NCBI RefSeq assembly: GCF_003260125.1
Contig: NZ_QHKO01000007.1
Coordinates: 63,232-127,231, forward strand
DNA: 64,000 nt
Direction of reading: 5' to 3'
Source: Lujinxingia litoralis
GTDB taxonomy: Bacteria; Myxococcota_A; Bradymonadia; Bradymonadales; Bradymonadaceae
Notes under the pieces: generated by a model
Told to the model about the DNA's origin: nothing
Databases searched by the model: none
The model's input: the letters and a program-made list of their open reading frames with translations, nothing else
Program-made: the position numbers and the translations under genes
In this document: positions 28,384 through 37,011 of the stretch, piece by piece
Layout of the letters: every line of letters begins with the position of its first letter
Position numbering within the stretch: position 1 is the first letter of the stretch

Positions 28384-29745
28384 ATGGAAGATCTCCTCGC
28401 TGCACGAAGTCAGATGGCCATGTCTCTGGCCTTTCATATCGTCTTTGCCGTGGTGGGCATGGCCATGCCCCTGTTGATGGTCATCGCCGAGGCCCGGTGG
28501 TTGCGCAGCGGCGACCCGATCTACCGGGAGTTGGCCCGGCGCTGGGCCCGGGGCACCGCCATCATCTTTGCGGTGGGGGCGGTCAGCGGGACGGTGCTCT
28601 CGTTTGAGCTGGGGTTGCTCTGGCCCACCTTCATGGAGCACGCCGGCCCCCTGGTGGGGATGCCCTTTTCGCTGGAGGGGTTTGCGTTCTTTCTGGAGGC
28701 GATCTTTCTGGGCATCTACCTCTACGGCTGGGATCGGGTGGGGCGGCGCGCGCACCTGCTGGCCGGGGTGATGGTGCTGATCAGCGGGACGGCCTCCGGG
28801 GTCTTTGTGGTCACGGCCAACGCCTGGATGAACGCGCCGGCCGGGTTTGATCTGGTCGACGGCGCCTTTGTCAACGTGCGGCCCTGGGAGGCGATGTTTA
28901 ACCCGATGTGGGCGACGCAGTGCGGGCATATGGTGATCGCGGCCTTTCAGTCGGTGGCTTTTGCGGTGGCGGGGATTCACGCGGCGATGCTGCTGCGGGA
29001 GGGGGGCAACGCGTTTCATAAAAGGGCGATCGCCATCGCGCTGCCGATCGCCGCGATCGCCGCGCTGGCCCAACCCCTGATGGGCGACCTGCTGGCCAAG
29101 GCCACCGCCAAGAACCAGCCCGTCAAACTCGCCGCGATGGAGGGGCAGTTTGAGACGGAGCAGGGCGCCCCGCTGCGCATCTTCGGGCTGCCCGACGAGG
29201 AGCGCGAGCAGACCCCCTGGGCGATCGAGATCCCCGGGGCACTGAGCTTTCTGGCCTACGGCGACTTCGACGCCGAGGTCCGGGGGCTCAAGGCCTTCCC
29301 GCGCGATGAGTGGCCGCCGGTGGCGATCGTGCACATCGCGTTTCAGATCATGGTCGCGCTGGGGCTGTGGATGATGGCGGTGGGGGTGTTCGGGGTGGGG
29401 ATGAGCTGGCGAGGGCGGCGCCTCTACACCGCGCGTTGGTACCTGTGGGTGCTGGTGCTCACCGCGCCGATGGGCATGCTGGCGGTGGAGGCCGGCTGGG
29501 TGGTCACCGAGGTGGGGCGCCAGCCCTGGGTGATTCAGGGCTACCTGCGCACGGCCGACGCGGTGACCCCGATGCCTCATCTGGTGGTGCCCTTTCTGGT
29601 GTTCACGCTCCTCTATCTGGTGCTCTCGGTGATCGTGGTCTACCTGCTCTGGCGCCACGTCTTTCAGAGCCCGACCTCCCGGGAGCTTGAGGCGCTTCAG
29701 GCTCCCGAGAGCGCTGCCGATGACCTGAGCGAATCCACCGACTGA
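28384..29745 (+). CDS. cydA: Cytochrome bd-type ubiquinol oxidase subunit I
   Basis: 453 residues, short-Q-loop (CioA-like) length. Axial haem ligands expected at His18 (SLAFHIVF) and His182 (QCGHMVIAA). The paired acidic residues FSLEGFAFFLEAIFLG correspond to the conserved E99/E107 proton-channel and haem region. GWVVTEVGRQPW near the C-terminal third is the strongly conserved quinone-site segment. About nine membrane helices. It transfers electrons from quinol to oxygen at high affinity without proton pumping. Start of a two-gene operon with cydB, 9 bases apart. Confidence 0.95.
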   Translation: MEDLLAARSQMAMSLAFHIVFAVVGMAMPLLMVIAEARWLRSGDPIYRELARRWARGTAIIFAVGAVSGTVLSFELGLLWPTFMEHAGPLVGMPFSLEGFAFFLEAIFLGIYLYGWDRVGRRAHLLAGVMVLISGTASGVFVVTANAWMNAPAGFDLVDGAFVNVRPWEAMFNPMWATQCGHMVIAAFQSVAFAVAGIHAAMLLREGGNAFHKRAIAIALPIAAIAALAQPLMGDLLAKATAKNQPVKLAAMEGQFETEQGAPLRIFGLPDEEREQTPWAIEIPGALSFLAYGDFDAEVRGLKAFPRDEWPPVAIVHIAFQIMVALGLWMMAVGVFGVGMSWRGRRLYTARWYLWVLVLTAPMGMLAVEAGWVVTEVGRQPWVIQGYLRTADAVTPMPHLVVPFLVFTLLYLVLSVIVVYLLWRHVFQSPTSRELEALQAPESAADDLSESTD

Positions 29746-29754
29746 GGAGCTGGT

Positions 29755-30798
29755 ATGCCCGAACTGGCCATGATCATCGCCGCGATCATCGTGCTCGCGC
29801 TCATTGTCTACCTGCTCACCGGGGGCGCCGATTTTGGCGGGGGGATCTGGTACCTCTTCGCAACTGGCGAGCGAAAGGAGGCGCAGCGCCGGGCCCTGAC
29901 CCAGGCGATTGCGCCGATCTGGGAGGCGAACCACGTGTGGTTGATCCTGGTGATCGTGCTCCTCTTTGTGTGTTTTCCGAGCGTGTTCGCGGCGATGATG
30001 ACCGCGCTGCATATTCCCCTGGTGATCATGCTGGTGGGGATCGTGCTGCGGGGCTCGGCCTTTGCGTTTCAGTCCTACTCGGCGGGGGCCCAGGGGCTGG
30101 AGCGGAGCTCGGCGCGGGTCTTTGCCATCGCCAGCGTGAGCTCCCCGCTCTTGCTGGGGGTGTGCGTGGGGGCGATTGCCACCGGGGAGATCCGGGTGCT
30201 AGAGAACGGGGTGGTCGACACCAACTTTGTCTCGGAGTGGCTCAGCCCCTTTCCCTTTGCGATCGGCGCGCTCACGCTGGTGCTCTGCGCCTTTTTAGCC
30301 GCGGTGTACATGACGGTGGAGGCTCCGGGGGAGGCGCTCAAGGAGGACTTTCGGCGTCGGGCGCTGTGGAGCGCGCTGGCCACCGGGGTGTGCGCCTTTG
30401 TGGCGGGTCTGCTCGCGATACGCGATGCCCCGCTGATCTGGGAGGGGCTCACCGGGGCAGGTTGGTCGCTGCTCTTTCAGTTGATCACGGGCCTGGCGGC
30501 GCTCCTGGCCATCGGGGCGCTGTGGACGCGGCGCTACCGCCTGGCCCGGGTGGCCGCCGGCGCCCAGGTGGCGCTGATCATGATGGGCTGGGCGCTGGCG
30601 CAGTTTCCCTACCTGATCTACCCGGACTTTCGCATCCTGGAGTCGGCCGCCGAGCCCGCGGTGCTGCGCCCGGTGCTCATTGCCCTGGCGGCCGGCTCGG
30701 TGCTGCTGGTTCCCTCCTTTCTCTACCTCTACGCGATCTTCAAACCCCGGGAGGCGCCCGAGCTCGCCGGCGATGAGGAGCGCGTGAACGAGCCCTGA
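29755..30798 (+). CDS. cydB: Cytochrome bd-type ubiquinol oxidase subunit II
   Basis: 347 residues with about eight hydrophobic helices. Hallmarks are the opening LTGGADFGGGIWYLF, then PIWEANHVWLI and FPSVFAAMMTALHIPL. It stabilises the haems of CydA. No cydX-like small gene is visible directly downstream, and no cydCD genes occur nearby. A convergent terminator at 30,901 ends the operon. Confidence 0.95.
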   Translation: MPELAMIIAAIIVLALIVYLLTGGADFGGGIWYLFATGERKEAQRRALTQAIAPIWEANHVWLILVIVLLFVCFPSVFAAMMTALHIPLVIMLVGIVLRGSAFAFQSYSAGAQGLERSSARVFAIASVSSPLLLGVCVGAIATGEIRVLENGVVDTNFVSEWLSPFPFAIGALTLVLCAFLAAVYMTVEAPGEALKEDFRRRALWSALATGVCAFVAGLLAIRDAPLIWEGLTGAGWSLLFQLITGLAALLAIGALWTRRYRLARVAAGAQVALIMMGWALAQFPYLIYPDFRILESAAEPAVLRPVLIALAAGSVLLVPSFLYLYAIFKPREAPELAGDEERVNEP

Positions 30799-30900
30799 GC
30801 TTTGGGGGCGTGCCGGGCTTCGGCCTGGCTGCCCATCCGCTGGCTTCGAGGGGCCTGCTTCGGGATGATCGCGGAAGTTTTGGGCGCTCAAGGCGCGCAA

Positions 30901-30930
30901 AAAAAGCCGGGGCACAAGCCCCGGCTTTTT
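30901..30930. terminator. Bidirectional terminator between cydB and the leftward lipoprotein genes
   Basis: Perfect stem AAAAAGCCGGGGC / GCCCCGGCTTTTT with a 4-base loop. It can serve both cydAB and the converging minus-strand pair ending at 30,995. Confidence 0.92.
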
Positions 30931-30994
30931 GGGTGATACGAATGGGAGAGGCATCCCCCGACGAGGCGGTGAGGCCGGCGTCGGGGAGAGGAGC

Positions 30995-31309
30995 TCAGCG
31001 GGTGATGACGCGGGTGGCGCCGACCTCCAGGCGCACCCCGGAGCCCTTCAGCTCAGTGGCGGCGGCTTCGGCCGGGGCGGTGCAGTGGATCAGGCGCACG
31101 CCGGGGCCGGTGGCCACGCCGCCGGCGGCGCACCACTGCTTCGCCTCCACGGGTAGCTCGTCAGGAGAGGCGTCCACCTCTTCGCCCACTTCGAAATCGG
31201 GACCGACATCGGAGTCAACCTTTGCCGAGCCGTCGTCGACGTTGCAGGCCAGGCTCAGCGCCAACGCCAGCATCAGCGCCGGGATGTGGAGTTGCATCAT
31301 GGGGTTCAT
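30995..31309 (-). CDS. Small lipoprotein
   Basis: 104 residues. Signal sequence ending LSLACN, then an acidic linker (DVGPDFEVGEEVD) and about 50 residues with two cysteines (WCAAGG, IHCTAP). It lies 15 bases downstream of the leftward gene ending at 31,325, likely in the same operon. No known domain. Confidence 0.65.
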   Translation of the reverse strand: MNPMMQLHIPALMLALALSLACNVDDGSAKVDSDVGPDFEVGEEVDASPDELPVEAKQWCAAGGVATGPGVRLIHCTAPAEAAATELKGSGVRLEVGATRVITR

Positions 31310-31324
31310 GCTCGCCTCCAGGGC

Positions 31325-32662
31325 TCAGTCGGAGAAGGTCAGGATGCACTCCAACGAGGAGTTGGAGTTGAGCGGGCAGGTGGTGCTGGAATAGTTCAGC
31401 AGATGCATCTCGCGGGTGCTGTCTCCCTGGGCGACTCCGGCGATGTATTCGCCTTCGGTGAAGTAGCAGCAGCCCCAGTCGCCGGCGTTGATCACGTGGT
31501 CGGCTGAGCCGGCTCCGGCAACACCGTTGGCGTTGCGACTATCGCGCCAGCGGCCGGAGGGTTCGTCGTAGGAGAAGACGTAGGGGCCACGGGAGCCCAG
31601 CTCCACGTTGCTGTTGCCCCAGTAGCGCATGGAGATGGTGTAGGTGCAGCCATCGTGGCAGAGATCGTGAAGGCGCTCGGAGGGGATGGGCACCGTTTCA
31701 CGCCGGCGTTGGTTGCGGATCACCAGGCGAGTGGTGTCGCGTTCGATGTAGCCGGAGCTGACGCTGTTGTCGGGGGCCTTGACGATCTCGAATTCCCGCA
31801 CGCGCAGGTCGCCCTGCAGGGTGCCGCCGCTCAAGGGCAGGTAGCTGGCCTGAGCCTGGGCCTGCGTGAGGTAGGCGTTGGCCGGGGTGCCGCCGAGGGA
31901 GGCGGCATCCAGGTTGGTGGTGTCCACGCTGAAGGTGTTGCCGTTGAGCGTGAGGTGGTCGCCGGCGGTGTAGGACATCTGCCAGGCGCAGGTCCACTGG
32001 CTGCCGTCGTAGCTGGGGATCTGGTTGGGAGCGCAGCTCAGATCGCCGAGGGTGGAGCCCAGGGCGTCGCGCACCTGGGCGAGGGTCAGCCCGCCGGAGA
32101 GTTCGCCACACTCCCAGCCGGTGCTGGAGCTGACCGGGACCTGGCCCGGGGCGCAGCTGACCGCGGCGGCGGTCTGCTCAAAGACGTCTTCGGCCAGGGC
32201 CTCGCGGGTCACCGCGCCGGCGGCGACCTGGTCGGCGACGAGGGCGCGGATGGCCAGGTCGCTGGTGAGGGCGTAGGGCACCGAGTGGAACTGGAAGCGC
32301 GGGGTGAGCTCGTCTTCGCCATCGAGGGCAACCCCGATCCAGGTCTGGTCGGCAGCAAAGACCGCGGCGTTGAGGGGGCTGCCCTGCTCGCCAAGGCTCA
32401 CCGTGTAAAACCCGTTGTCATCGAGCTCCACGCGGATCTCGTCCTGCCAGAGGATCTCGCCAGCGGTCTCGGCGTTGTAGATCGTGAACTGCATGTCGAC
32501 CATGCCGCTCTTGGGCTCCCCGCTCTCGTCGAGCAGGCGGCCCTGCTGAAGAATCTGCGTTGGCGGCGCGGCGGTGGCGGGGGTGGCGAAGAGGCAGACC
32601 GCTCCAAACACGGCAGCACAGGTCAGGGAGAGTGGCTTTTGAGACCACCGGGCGATGTTCAT
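31325..32662 (-). CDS. Secreted fibre-like protein
   Basis: 445 residues from the ATG at 32,662, chosen for the AGGAG ribosome site and because it directly begins a Sec signal peptide (cleavage near ATPATA). The first about 130 residues follow a pattern common in bacterial secreted proteins: QGRLLDESGEPKSG, then F.IYNAETAG.ILW, G.YTVSLGEQGSPLNAAVF, and PRFQFHSVPYA. Next come short repetitive collar-like segments with single cysteines (VSCAPGQVPVSSS, LSCAPNQIPSYDG). The C-terminal domain ends in CPLNSNSSLEC. It looks like a trimeric stalk with a head, but that is inference. Confidence 0.7.
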   Translation of the reverse strand: MNIARWSQKPLSLTCAAVFGAVCLFATPATAAPPTQILQQGRLLDESGEPKSGMVDMQFTIYNAETAGEILWQDEIRVELDDNGFYTVSLGEQGSPLNAAVFAADQTWIGVALDGEDELTPRFQFHSVPYALTSDLAIRALVADQVAAGAVTREALAEDVFEQTAAAVSCAPGQVPVSSSTGWECGELSGGLTLAQVRDALGSTLGDLSCAPNQIPSYDGSQWTCAWQMSYTAGDHLTLNGNTFSVDTTNLDAASLGGTPANAYLTQAQAQASYLPLSGGTLQGDLRVREFEIVKAPDNSVSSGYIERDTTRLVIRNQRRRETVPIPSERLHDLCHDGCTYTISMRYWGNSNVELGSRGPYVFSYDEPSGRWRDSRNANGVAGAGSADHVINAGDWGCCYFTEGEYIAGVAQGDSTREMHLLNYSSTTCPLNSNSSLECILTFSD

Positions 32663-32904
32663 GACGCGCTCCTGGGTTGGCCCGGACTCCGGGCATGAGC
32701 CACCGACGGGATGGGGGAGTGTCGGGCGGCGAAAGGGCTGACGAGGGAATGTAATGATTTGCAAAGCCAGAATGCCGCTGAGCTTCTTGAGCTGTCAACG
32801 CCGGGTTGGGGGCAGGCCCCAAAAAGGCCCGCAGCCCGCGTTTCGTGTCCCCTGAACGTGGGTTGTTTGAGCGCTCGACCCGGCCCTGAGTCCCCCGAAA
32901 GTGG

Positions 32905-33365
32905 GTTGCTGAAGCGCTCGACACACCTCGCTGCACGAGTGCAGGTGGTGTCGAAGCCCTCGGCGCCTCTTGTCGCCATTCAAGAAGGCGCGTCGAAGCG
33001 CTCGACACACCTCGCTGCACGAGTGCAGGTGGTGTCGAAGCCCTCGGCGCCTCTTGTCGCCACTCAAGAAGGCGCGTCGAAGCGCTCGACAGGTGTCTCG
33101 TTAGCGAAAGAGGCCGCGACGAAGCCCTTGTCAGGATGGGTTCAACCGGCGCAGGGGTCGCCGAGCACTTCGGCACGCGTGGTTCAGTCGGCGCAAGGGG
33201 GGCCGAGCGTGTTGGCGAGGGGGTTCAGTCGGCGCAGGGGTCGCCGAGCACTTCGGCACGCGTGGTTCAGTCGGCGCAAGGGTCGCCGAGCGTGTTGGCG
33301 AGGGGGTTCAGTCGGCGCAGGGGTCGCCGAGCGCTTTGGCCAGGAGGTTCAACTCTGGCGGAAGG
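32905..33365. repeat. 84-bp and 42-bp intergenic tandem arrays
   Basis: Part one (32,911-33,080) has two exact-length 84-base units starting gaagcgctcgacac, with a third truncated. Part two (about 33,136-33,350) has five 42-base units starting ggttcagtcggcgca. All share the cgccgag/cgtcgaag + cttcg core of the array at 18,230. The array is open in several frames, giving long spurious ORFs on both strands. Confidence 0.8.
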
Positions 33366-33486
33366 CGTCGAGCGGCTCGGCGAGTCGGTTTTAAAATGAA
33401 AGTGAGGCGTCGGAGCGCAGGGGGGGGAGTGGGAGAGGCATGCCCCCCGACGGGGAGGTAGGGCTGGCGTCGGGGGGCTGGCGAGG

Positions 33487-34809
33487 TCAGTCCACCTGCA
33501 CGATCTCTCCGCGCATGTCCGAATGACCGGCCACCGCGCAGCGGTAGCCGGTGAGGTTCACATCGTTGTTCGGCGGGGTTTCCGGGGTGAGGGAGCCGGC
33601 CAGGGTAAAGCGCATGACCTGATCCTGCTGCACCCAGGCGATCTCGGCCTCGTCTTCGGGGGCCGGGTCCTGCCCCCGGCCCTGTGCCAGGAGGAGGGTG
33701 TCCTGGGCGCGGGTCTGGCCGAGCTCCACCAGGTCGAAGGGGTGGGCGTTGCTGACCAGGTTGACGATCTCGTAGCGCCAGCCCCGCTTCAGCGTCAGCG
33801 TGGGGTTAAAGGCGGTGGGGTCGCTGATCATGTCGGTGAACTCGGCGGGCTCGGCGCTCTCAAAGAGGTAGGCGTCGTTGCCGGAGGCCACCATCTCAAA
33901 ACGCACCGCCGGCGCCGGGTCGGCCGGGTCGGCGTGGGTGACCTCAAAGTCCAGCACAAGGGGCGCACCGCCGGCGTCGGTTTGGAGCGTGTCGATGCTC
34001 GCATCGAGTACGCCGTTTTCGTCGACATCCTTAAAGAGGTAGACGTACAGGGTCTCACCCGGGGTGGTGATGGGGCGGCTTAAGGTCAGGGGCAGCGCTT
34101 CAAAAAGCCCGGGGGTCAGGGGAGCGGTCGCGAGCGTTTCCTCGTCGGCGTCGGCGATGGCGATGAGTGCGTGGCGAGCACTGCTCACCATGGCGATGCG
34201 CACGCGGGTGGAAAATTCGAGGGTCTGGTCGTCGGCCTGGAGGCCGGCCGAGGGGATGCGCACCTCCACCGCCGCGGCGACGGGCTGGCCATCGGCGTCG
34301 AGCGCGGGAGGATCGTCGGGGGTGTCGGCGCTGGCATCGTAGCCAAAGACGCCATCTTCCGGGGCCTCGCGATGAAGTCTCGCCAGCAGCCACTCCCCGT
34401 CTTCGAGCTCGCGCGTCAGGCTCACGCTCACATCTTGCGAGACGCCCGCTTCGATCGCCACGCTGCCCAGAAGCTCCCCGGCGCTGCTGAGATCTTCGGG
34501 AACCTCGAGCGCGTAAATCGCCACCCAGCCGGGCTGTGCAGCGAGCACCTCGGCGATGCGCACCTCATCGCGGACCTCGGTGAGCACCTGGCGCTCGACA
34601 CGTAAATGATCGTCGGGCTCGGCGTCGACGTCGGGAGCATCGGCATCGGAAGTGTCGGCATCGTGGATGCCGCCATCTTCCTCGCCGCCATCGTTGCTGC
34701 CGCCATCCTCCAGGCCGCTGTCGGCCTCCAGAGGCTCCGACGAGGGGGAGGAGCAGGCCAGGGGAGCCAGGACAAGGGGAATCGAGCAGAGCAGAAGGCG
34801 CAGCTTCAT
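33487..34809 (-). CDS. Lipoprotein with DUF7282-like domains and a C-terminal cupredoxin-like site
   Basis: 440 residues. Signal ending APLACSS, then a Gly/Asp-rich linker. Two related beta segments follow, QVLTEVRDEVRIAEVLA with GWVAIYAL and DQTLEFSTRVRIAMV with ALIAIAD, resembling DUF7282. The end is plastocyanin-like: SNAHPF supplies a His, and YRCAVAGHSDMRG supplies Cys, His and Met with CxxxxHxxM spacing, the four ligands of a type 1 copper site. It could be a surface copper electron carrier. Function inferred. Confidence 0.75.
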   Translation of the reverse strand: MKLRLLLCSIPLVLAPLACSSPSSEPLEADSGLEDGGSNDGGEEDGGIHDADTSDADAPDVDAEPDDHLRVERQVLTEVRDEVRIAEVLAAQPGWVAIYALEVPEDLSSAGELLGSVAIEAGVSQDVSVSLTRELEDGEWLLARLHREAPEDGVFGYDASADTPDDPPALDADGQPVAAAVEVRIPSAGLQADDQTLEFSTRVRIAMVSSARHALIAIADADEETLATAPLTPGLFEALPLTLSRPITTPGETLYVYLFKDVDENGVLDASIDTLQTDAGGAPLVLDFEVTHADPADPAPAVRFEMVASGNDAYLFESAEPAEFTDMISDPTAFNPTLTLKRGWRYEIVNLVSNAHPFDLVELGQTRAQDTLLLAQGRGQDPAPEDEAEIAWVQQDQVMRFTLAGSLTPETPPNNDVNLTGYRCAVAGHSDMRGEIVQVD

Positions 34810-34885
34810 GAGGGCCTCTCAGGGGGGCCGGCCCGGGGGGAGGGGGGCTGGCGGGTTTACAGGCGTTCCGAAACGTCGTGCGGCG

Positions 34886-35058
34886 AGGTTATTACGCCGT
34901 GAGCTATCGTTGACGCCGTATCTGCGGCGTTGAGAGCACTTCGGGCAGCGTTGCAAAGCCTCGACGATGCTAAAGCATCGCCTTAAGTTTCGCGCCTTGC
35001 CCGAGGATCTCTCGGCTTCGCCGCCATCGACGTCAACTTCTGCTCACGACGTCGTTAA
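34886..35058. repeat. Long imperfect inverted repeat, MITE-like
   Basis: About 165 bases fold back on a TAAA loop at 34,968 (cgatgc-taaa-gcatcg). Outer pairs include gttgacgccgtatctgcggc against the reverse complement of gccgccatcgacgtcaac, and gagagcacttcgggca against tgcccgaggatctctc. The left arm recurs in degraded form at 17,880-17,935. It may be a non-autonomous element or a terminator for the lipoprotein gene at 35,055. Confidence 0.6.
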
Positions 35059-35936
35059 GGATGAGAGATGGGCGGCGAGGTTGGCAATCCCTGTTTTGTG
35101 GGATGGGGCTGATCGGCCACCAGGGCGGGCTCGTAGACTTGGAAGAGGCGTTTTAGCTGGTCGGCGAAGAGCGTGTCGGTGCCGTCGATATGGCGTCGAA
35201 TCCAGAAACCCACGGCGGATTTCACGACGTTGCCCTCATAGACCCCGCCGTCAAAACCACGGTTATAGAAGTAGTTGAAGTCGGCCTCGGGCGCGTCGAA
35301 AAAGTGGGGATTCATCACGAAGAAGTAGCGCTCGTAGTGGTCGCGGGGCACGCCCTGCGGGCTCTGCATGGCGAGTTGCAGGCGCGTGGCCTCGGCCTGC
35401 AGGTACTCCGGGTGCTGCTGGAGGCGCTGGTAGGTGGCCCACAGGGTGGTGGCCAGGGGGCGCACCGCTTTGGTGTAGACCGCGCGGGTCCGGGGGAGCA
35501 GGGCCGGGTGGGTGGCCGCGGGCAGCGCCCAGTCGGCCAGGCGGCTCACAAACGCGGGGTTGTAGTGGCCAAAGCTGTCGGTGGCGTCGCGCACCAGCGT
35601 GCCCTGGTGGGGGCCGCTCTCAAAGACGGGGAGGTCGGTGTTGGCCAGCAGGGCCTCCACGCTCAAAAAGGTGCGGGCCCGGCAGTAAAAGGTGTAGATG
35701 CCGCCGGCCGGGAAGTAGTCGAAGGTCTCGCAGGTATGCCGGGTTTGATCGAAGTGGAGCCAGGCCTGGGTGGCCAGCGCGCGCAGATCGAGGGTGAGGG
35801 TGGAAGAGGCGGCGGCCTCGGAGTTCGGCGCTGCCGCGTCGCTGGCGAGTGGGTTGGAGGCGCAGGCAGCGGCCCCGAGGAGCAGGCCGAGCAGGGCGGT
35901 CGGGACGAGGAGGCGGCGGGGCGGCAGGGCGGACAT
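35055..35936 (-). CDS. Lipoprotein of unknown function
   Basis: 293 residues from the ATG at 35,936 (longer starts at 35,942 and 35,951 exist). Signal with lipobox GAAAC. The mature protein has no low-complexity linker. It is mixed helix/strand and contains TRHTCETFDYFPAGGIYTFY and a C-terminal DAPEADFNYFYNRGFDGGVY. Not a family I recognise. The stop overlaps the inverted repeat. Confidence 0.65.
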   Translation of the reverse strand: MSALPPRRLLVPTALLGLLLGAAACASNPLASDAAAPNSEAAASSTLTLDLRALATQAWLHFDQTRHTCETFDYFPAGGIYTFYCRARTFLSVEALLANTDLPVFESGPHQGTLVRDATDSFGHYNPAFVSRLADWALPAATHPALLPRTRAVYTKAVRPLATTLWATYQRLQQHPEYLQAEATRLQLAMQSPQGVPRDHYERYFFVMNPHFFDAPEADFNYFYNRGFDGGVYEGNVVKSAVGFWIRRHIDGTDTLFADQLKRLFQVYEPALVADQPHPTKQGLPTSPPISHP

Positions 35937-36039
35937 GGGCATCTCAAACATCGGTGGTGGGCCACAGCCTGGCGCCGGGCGTGGCGTTTGGGGAGGGGGA
36001 AGTATGCGGTGTCGAGCGGCGTGGCGGTGTGGCGAGGGC

Positions 36040-36897
36040 TTAAGCCGACTCCACGTCGGCGGCGCCCGGGAAGTCGTGGTGGCGAGGCATCGGCTTCAGG
36101 GATGCGAAGGTCTCTTCGGCGCAGAGCCACTCGCTCATCAGTTCGGTTCGGCTGTTGACGCCGAGCTTGGTGTAGATGCGGGAGACGTATTGATGCACCG
36201 AGTGGGGGGAGAGCTTCATGACCTGGGCGATTTCGGCTTTGGTGAGGCTATGAAGCAAGAGTTCGTAGCACTCTCGCTCGCGACAGGTGAGCGGGCTCTG
36301 GTGATCGAGGAAGCCGTGGCTGGTGAGCACGCGCACCAGGTAGCGGCCGATGCGGGGGAGGAATTCGGCCAGGGTGGTGGCATCTTCGGCGTTGAACAGG
36401 GGTTGAGTGTCGGAACGATCGACGGCCAGGATGCACTCCACGGTGCGCCCCATCGGGATGCAGCCCAGGATGCGATCTCGGGTGGAGAGCATGCCCATGA
36501 GCTCGAGGCTGGGAAGCGTACTTCCCTGCGGAAGACCGGCCAGGAATTCGTGAAAGAGAAAGACGCGCAGGCTGCCGGCCTGGCGTACGATCTCCTGGCT
36601 GAAGGGGTCGCTGGCGAGCAGGGAGCGGTTCCGCAGGAGCTTTTTGACGCGTTGTTGGTGTTCGGGAGTGGCAAAGGTCGGGATGTAGCGCACCGGGGAC
36701 CAGCCCCCGAGGGGATCGCGGCGCAGATGGCGGGGACGGATGCGGTTGCGGGTGATGATCAGCAGAAAGCCGCGGGAGCCCTTTAAGGCATCGGTGGCGG
36801 CGTAGATGAGCTCGCGGGTCAGCGCATCGGGGCGGCTTTGTGGAGCCGTGCTGATGCGGTGCAAGGCCTCTACAAGGGCATGCCAACGCGGTGCCAT
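36040..36897 (-). CDS. LuxR-type transcription regulator with novel N-terminal domain (paralogue 1)
   Basis: 285 residues. The C-terminal 70 are a LuxR helix-turn-helix: LTCRERECYELLLHSLTKAE, then IAQVMKLSPHSVHQYVSRI and YTKLGVNSRTEL. The first 200 residues have no recognised sensor domain but align with those of the gene at 44,801: RGFLLIITRNRIRPRHL, then GGWSPVRYIP. The gene lies just downstream of the lipoprotein operon at 37,012-44,417 and reads the same way. It may control that operon; that is a positional inference. Confidence 0.85.
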   Translation of the reverse strand: MAPRWHALVEALHRISTAPQSRPDALTRELIYAATDALKGSRGFLLIITRNRIRPRHLRRDPLGGWSPVRYIPTFATPEHQQRVKKLLRNRSLLASDPFSQEIVRQAGSLRVFLFHEFLAGLPQGSTLPSLELMGMLSTRDRILGCIPMGRTVECILAVDRSDTQPLFNAEDATTLAEFLPRIGRYLVRVLTSHGFLDHQSPLTCRERECYELLLHSLTKAEIAQVMKLSPHSVHQYVSRIYTKLGVNSRTELMSEWLCAEETFASLKPMPRHHDFPGAADVESA

Positions 36898-36969
36898 GAG
36901 ACGTTCTCAACGTTAAAAAAGGGAGCTAACGATGGGGCCATCCTCAACTCCCTGTACAGGAGCTGTCAA

Positions 36970-36996
36970 GGCGGCGCGCCGGATTGGCGCGCCGCC
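36970..36996 (-). terminator. Strong GC hairpin after the MopE-like gene
   Basis: Perfect 11-base-pair stem ggcggcgcgcc / ggcgcgccgcc with a 5-base loop and no T run. It lies between the MopE-like gene's stop (37,012) and the LuxR-type gene. Confidence 0.55.
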
Positions 36997-37011
36997 TGCG
37001 GAGGCCGGCGC

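Noticed and set aside
28258..30012. 584-residue open frame antisense to cydA
   Set aside because: Pro/His/Arg-rich shadow; cydA has intact haem ligands on the other strand.
32711..33394. 227-residue protein of repeated 14- and 28-residue units
   Set aside because: Only arises because the repeat periods are multiples of 3; the opposite strand is open as well. No signal peptide, domain or ribosome site.
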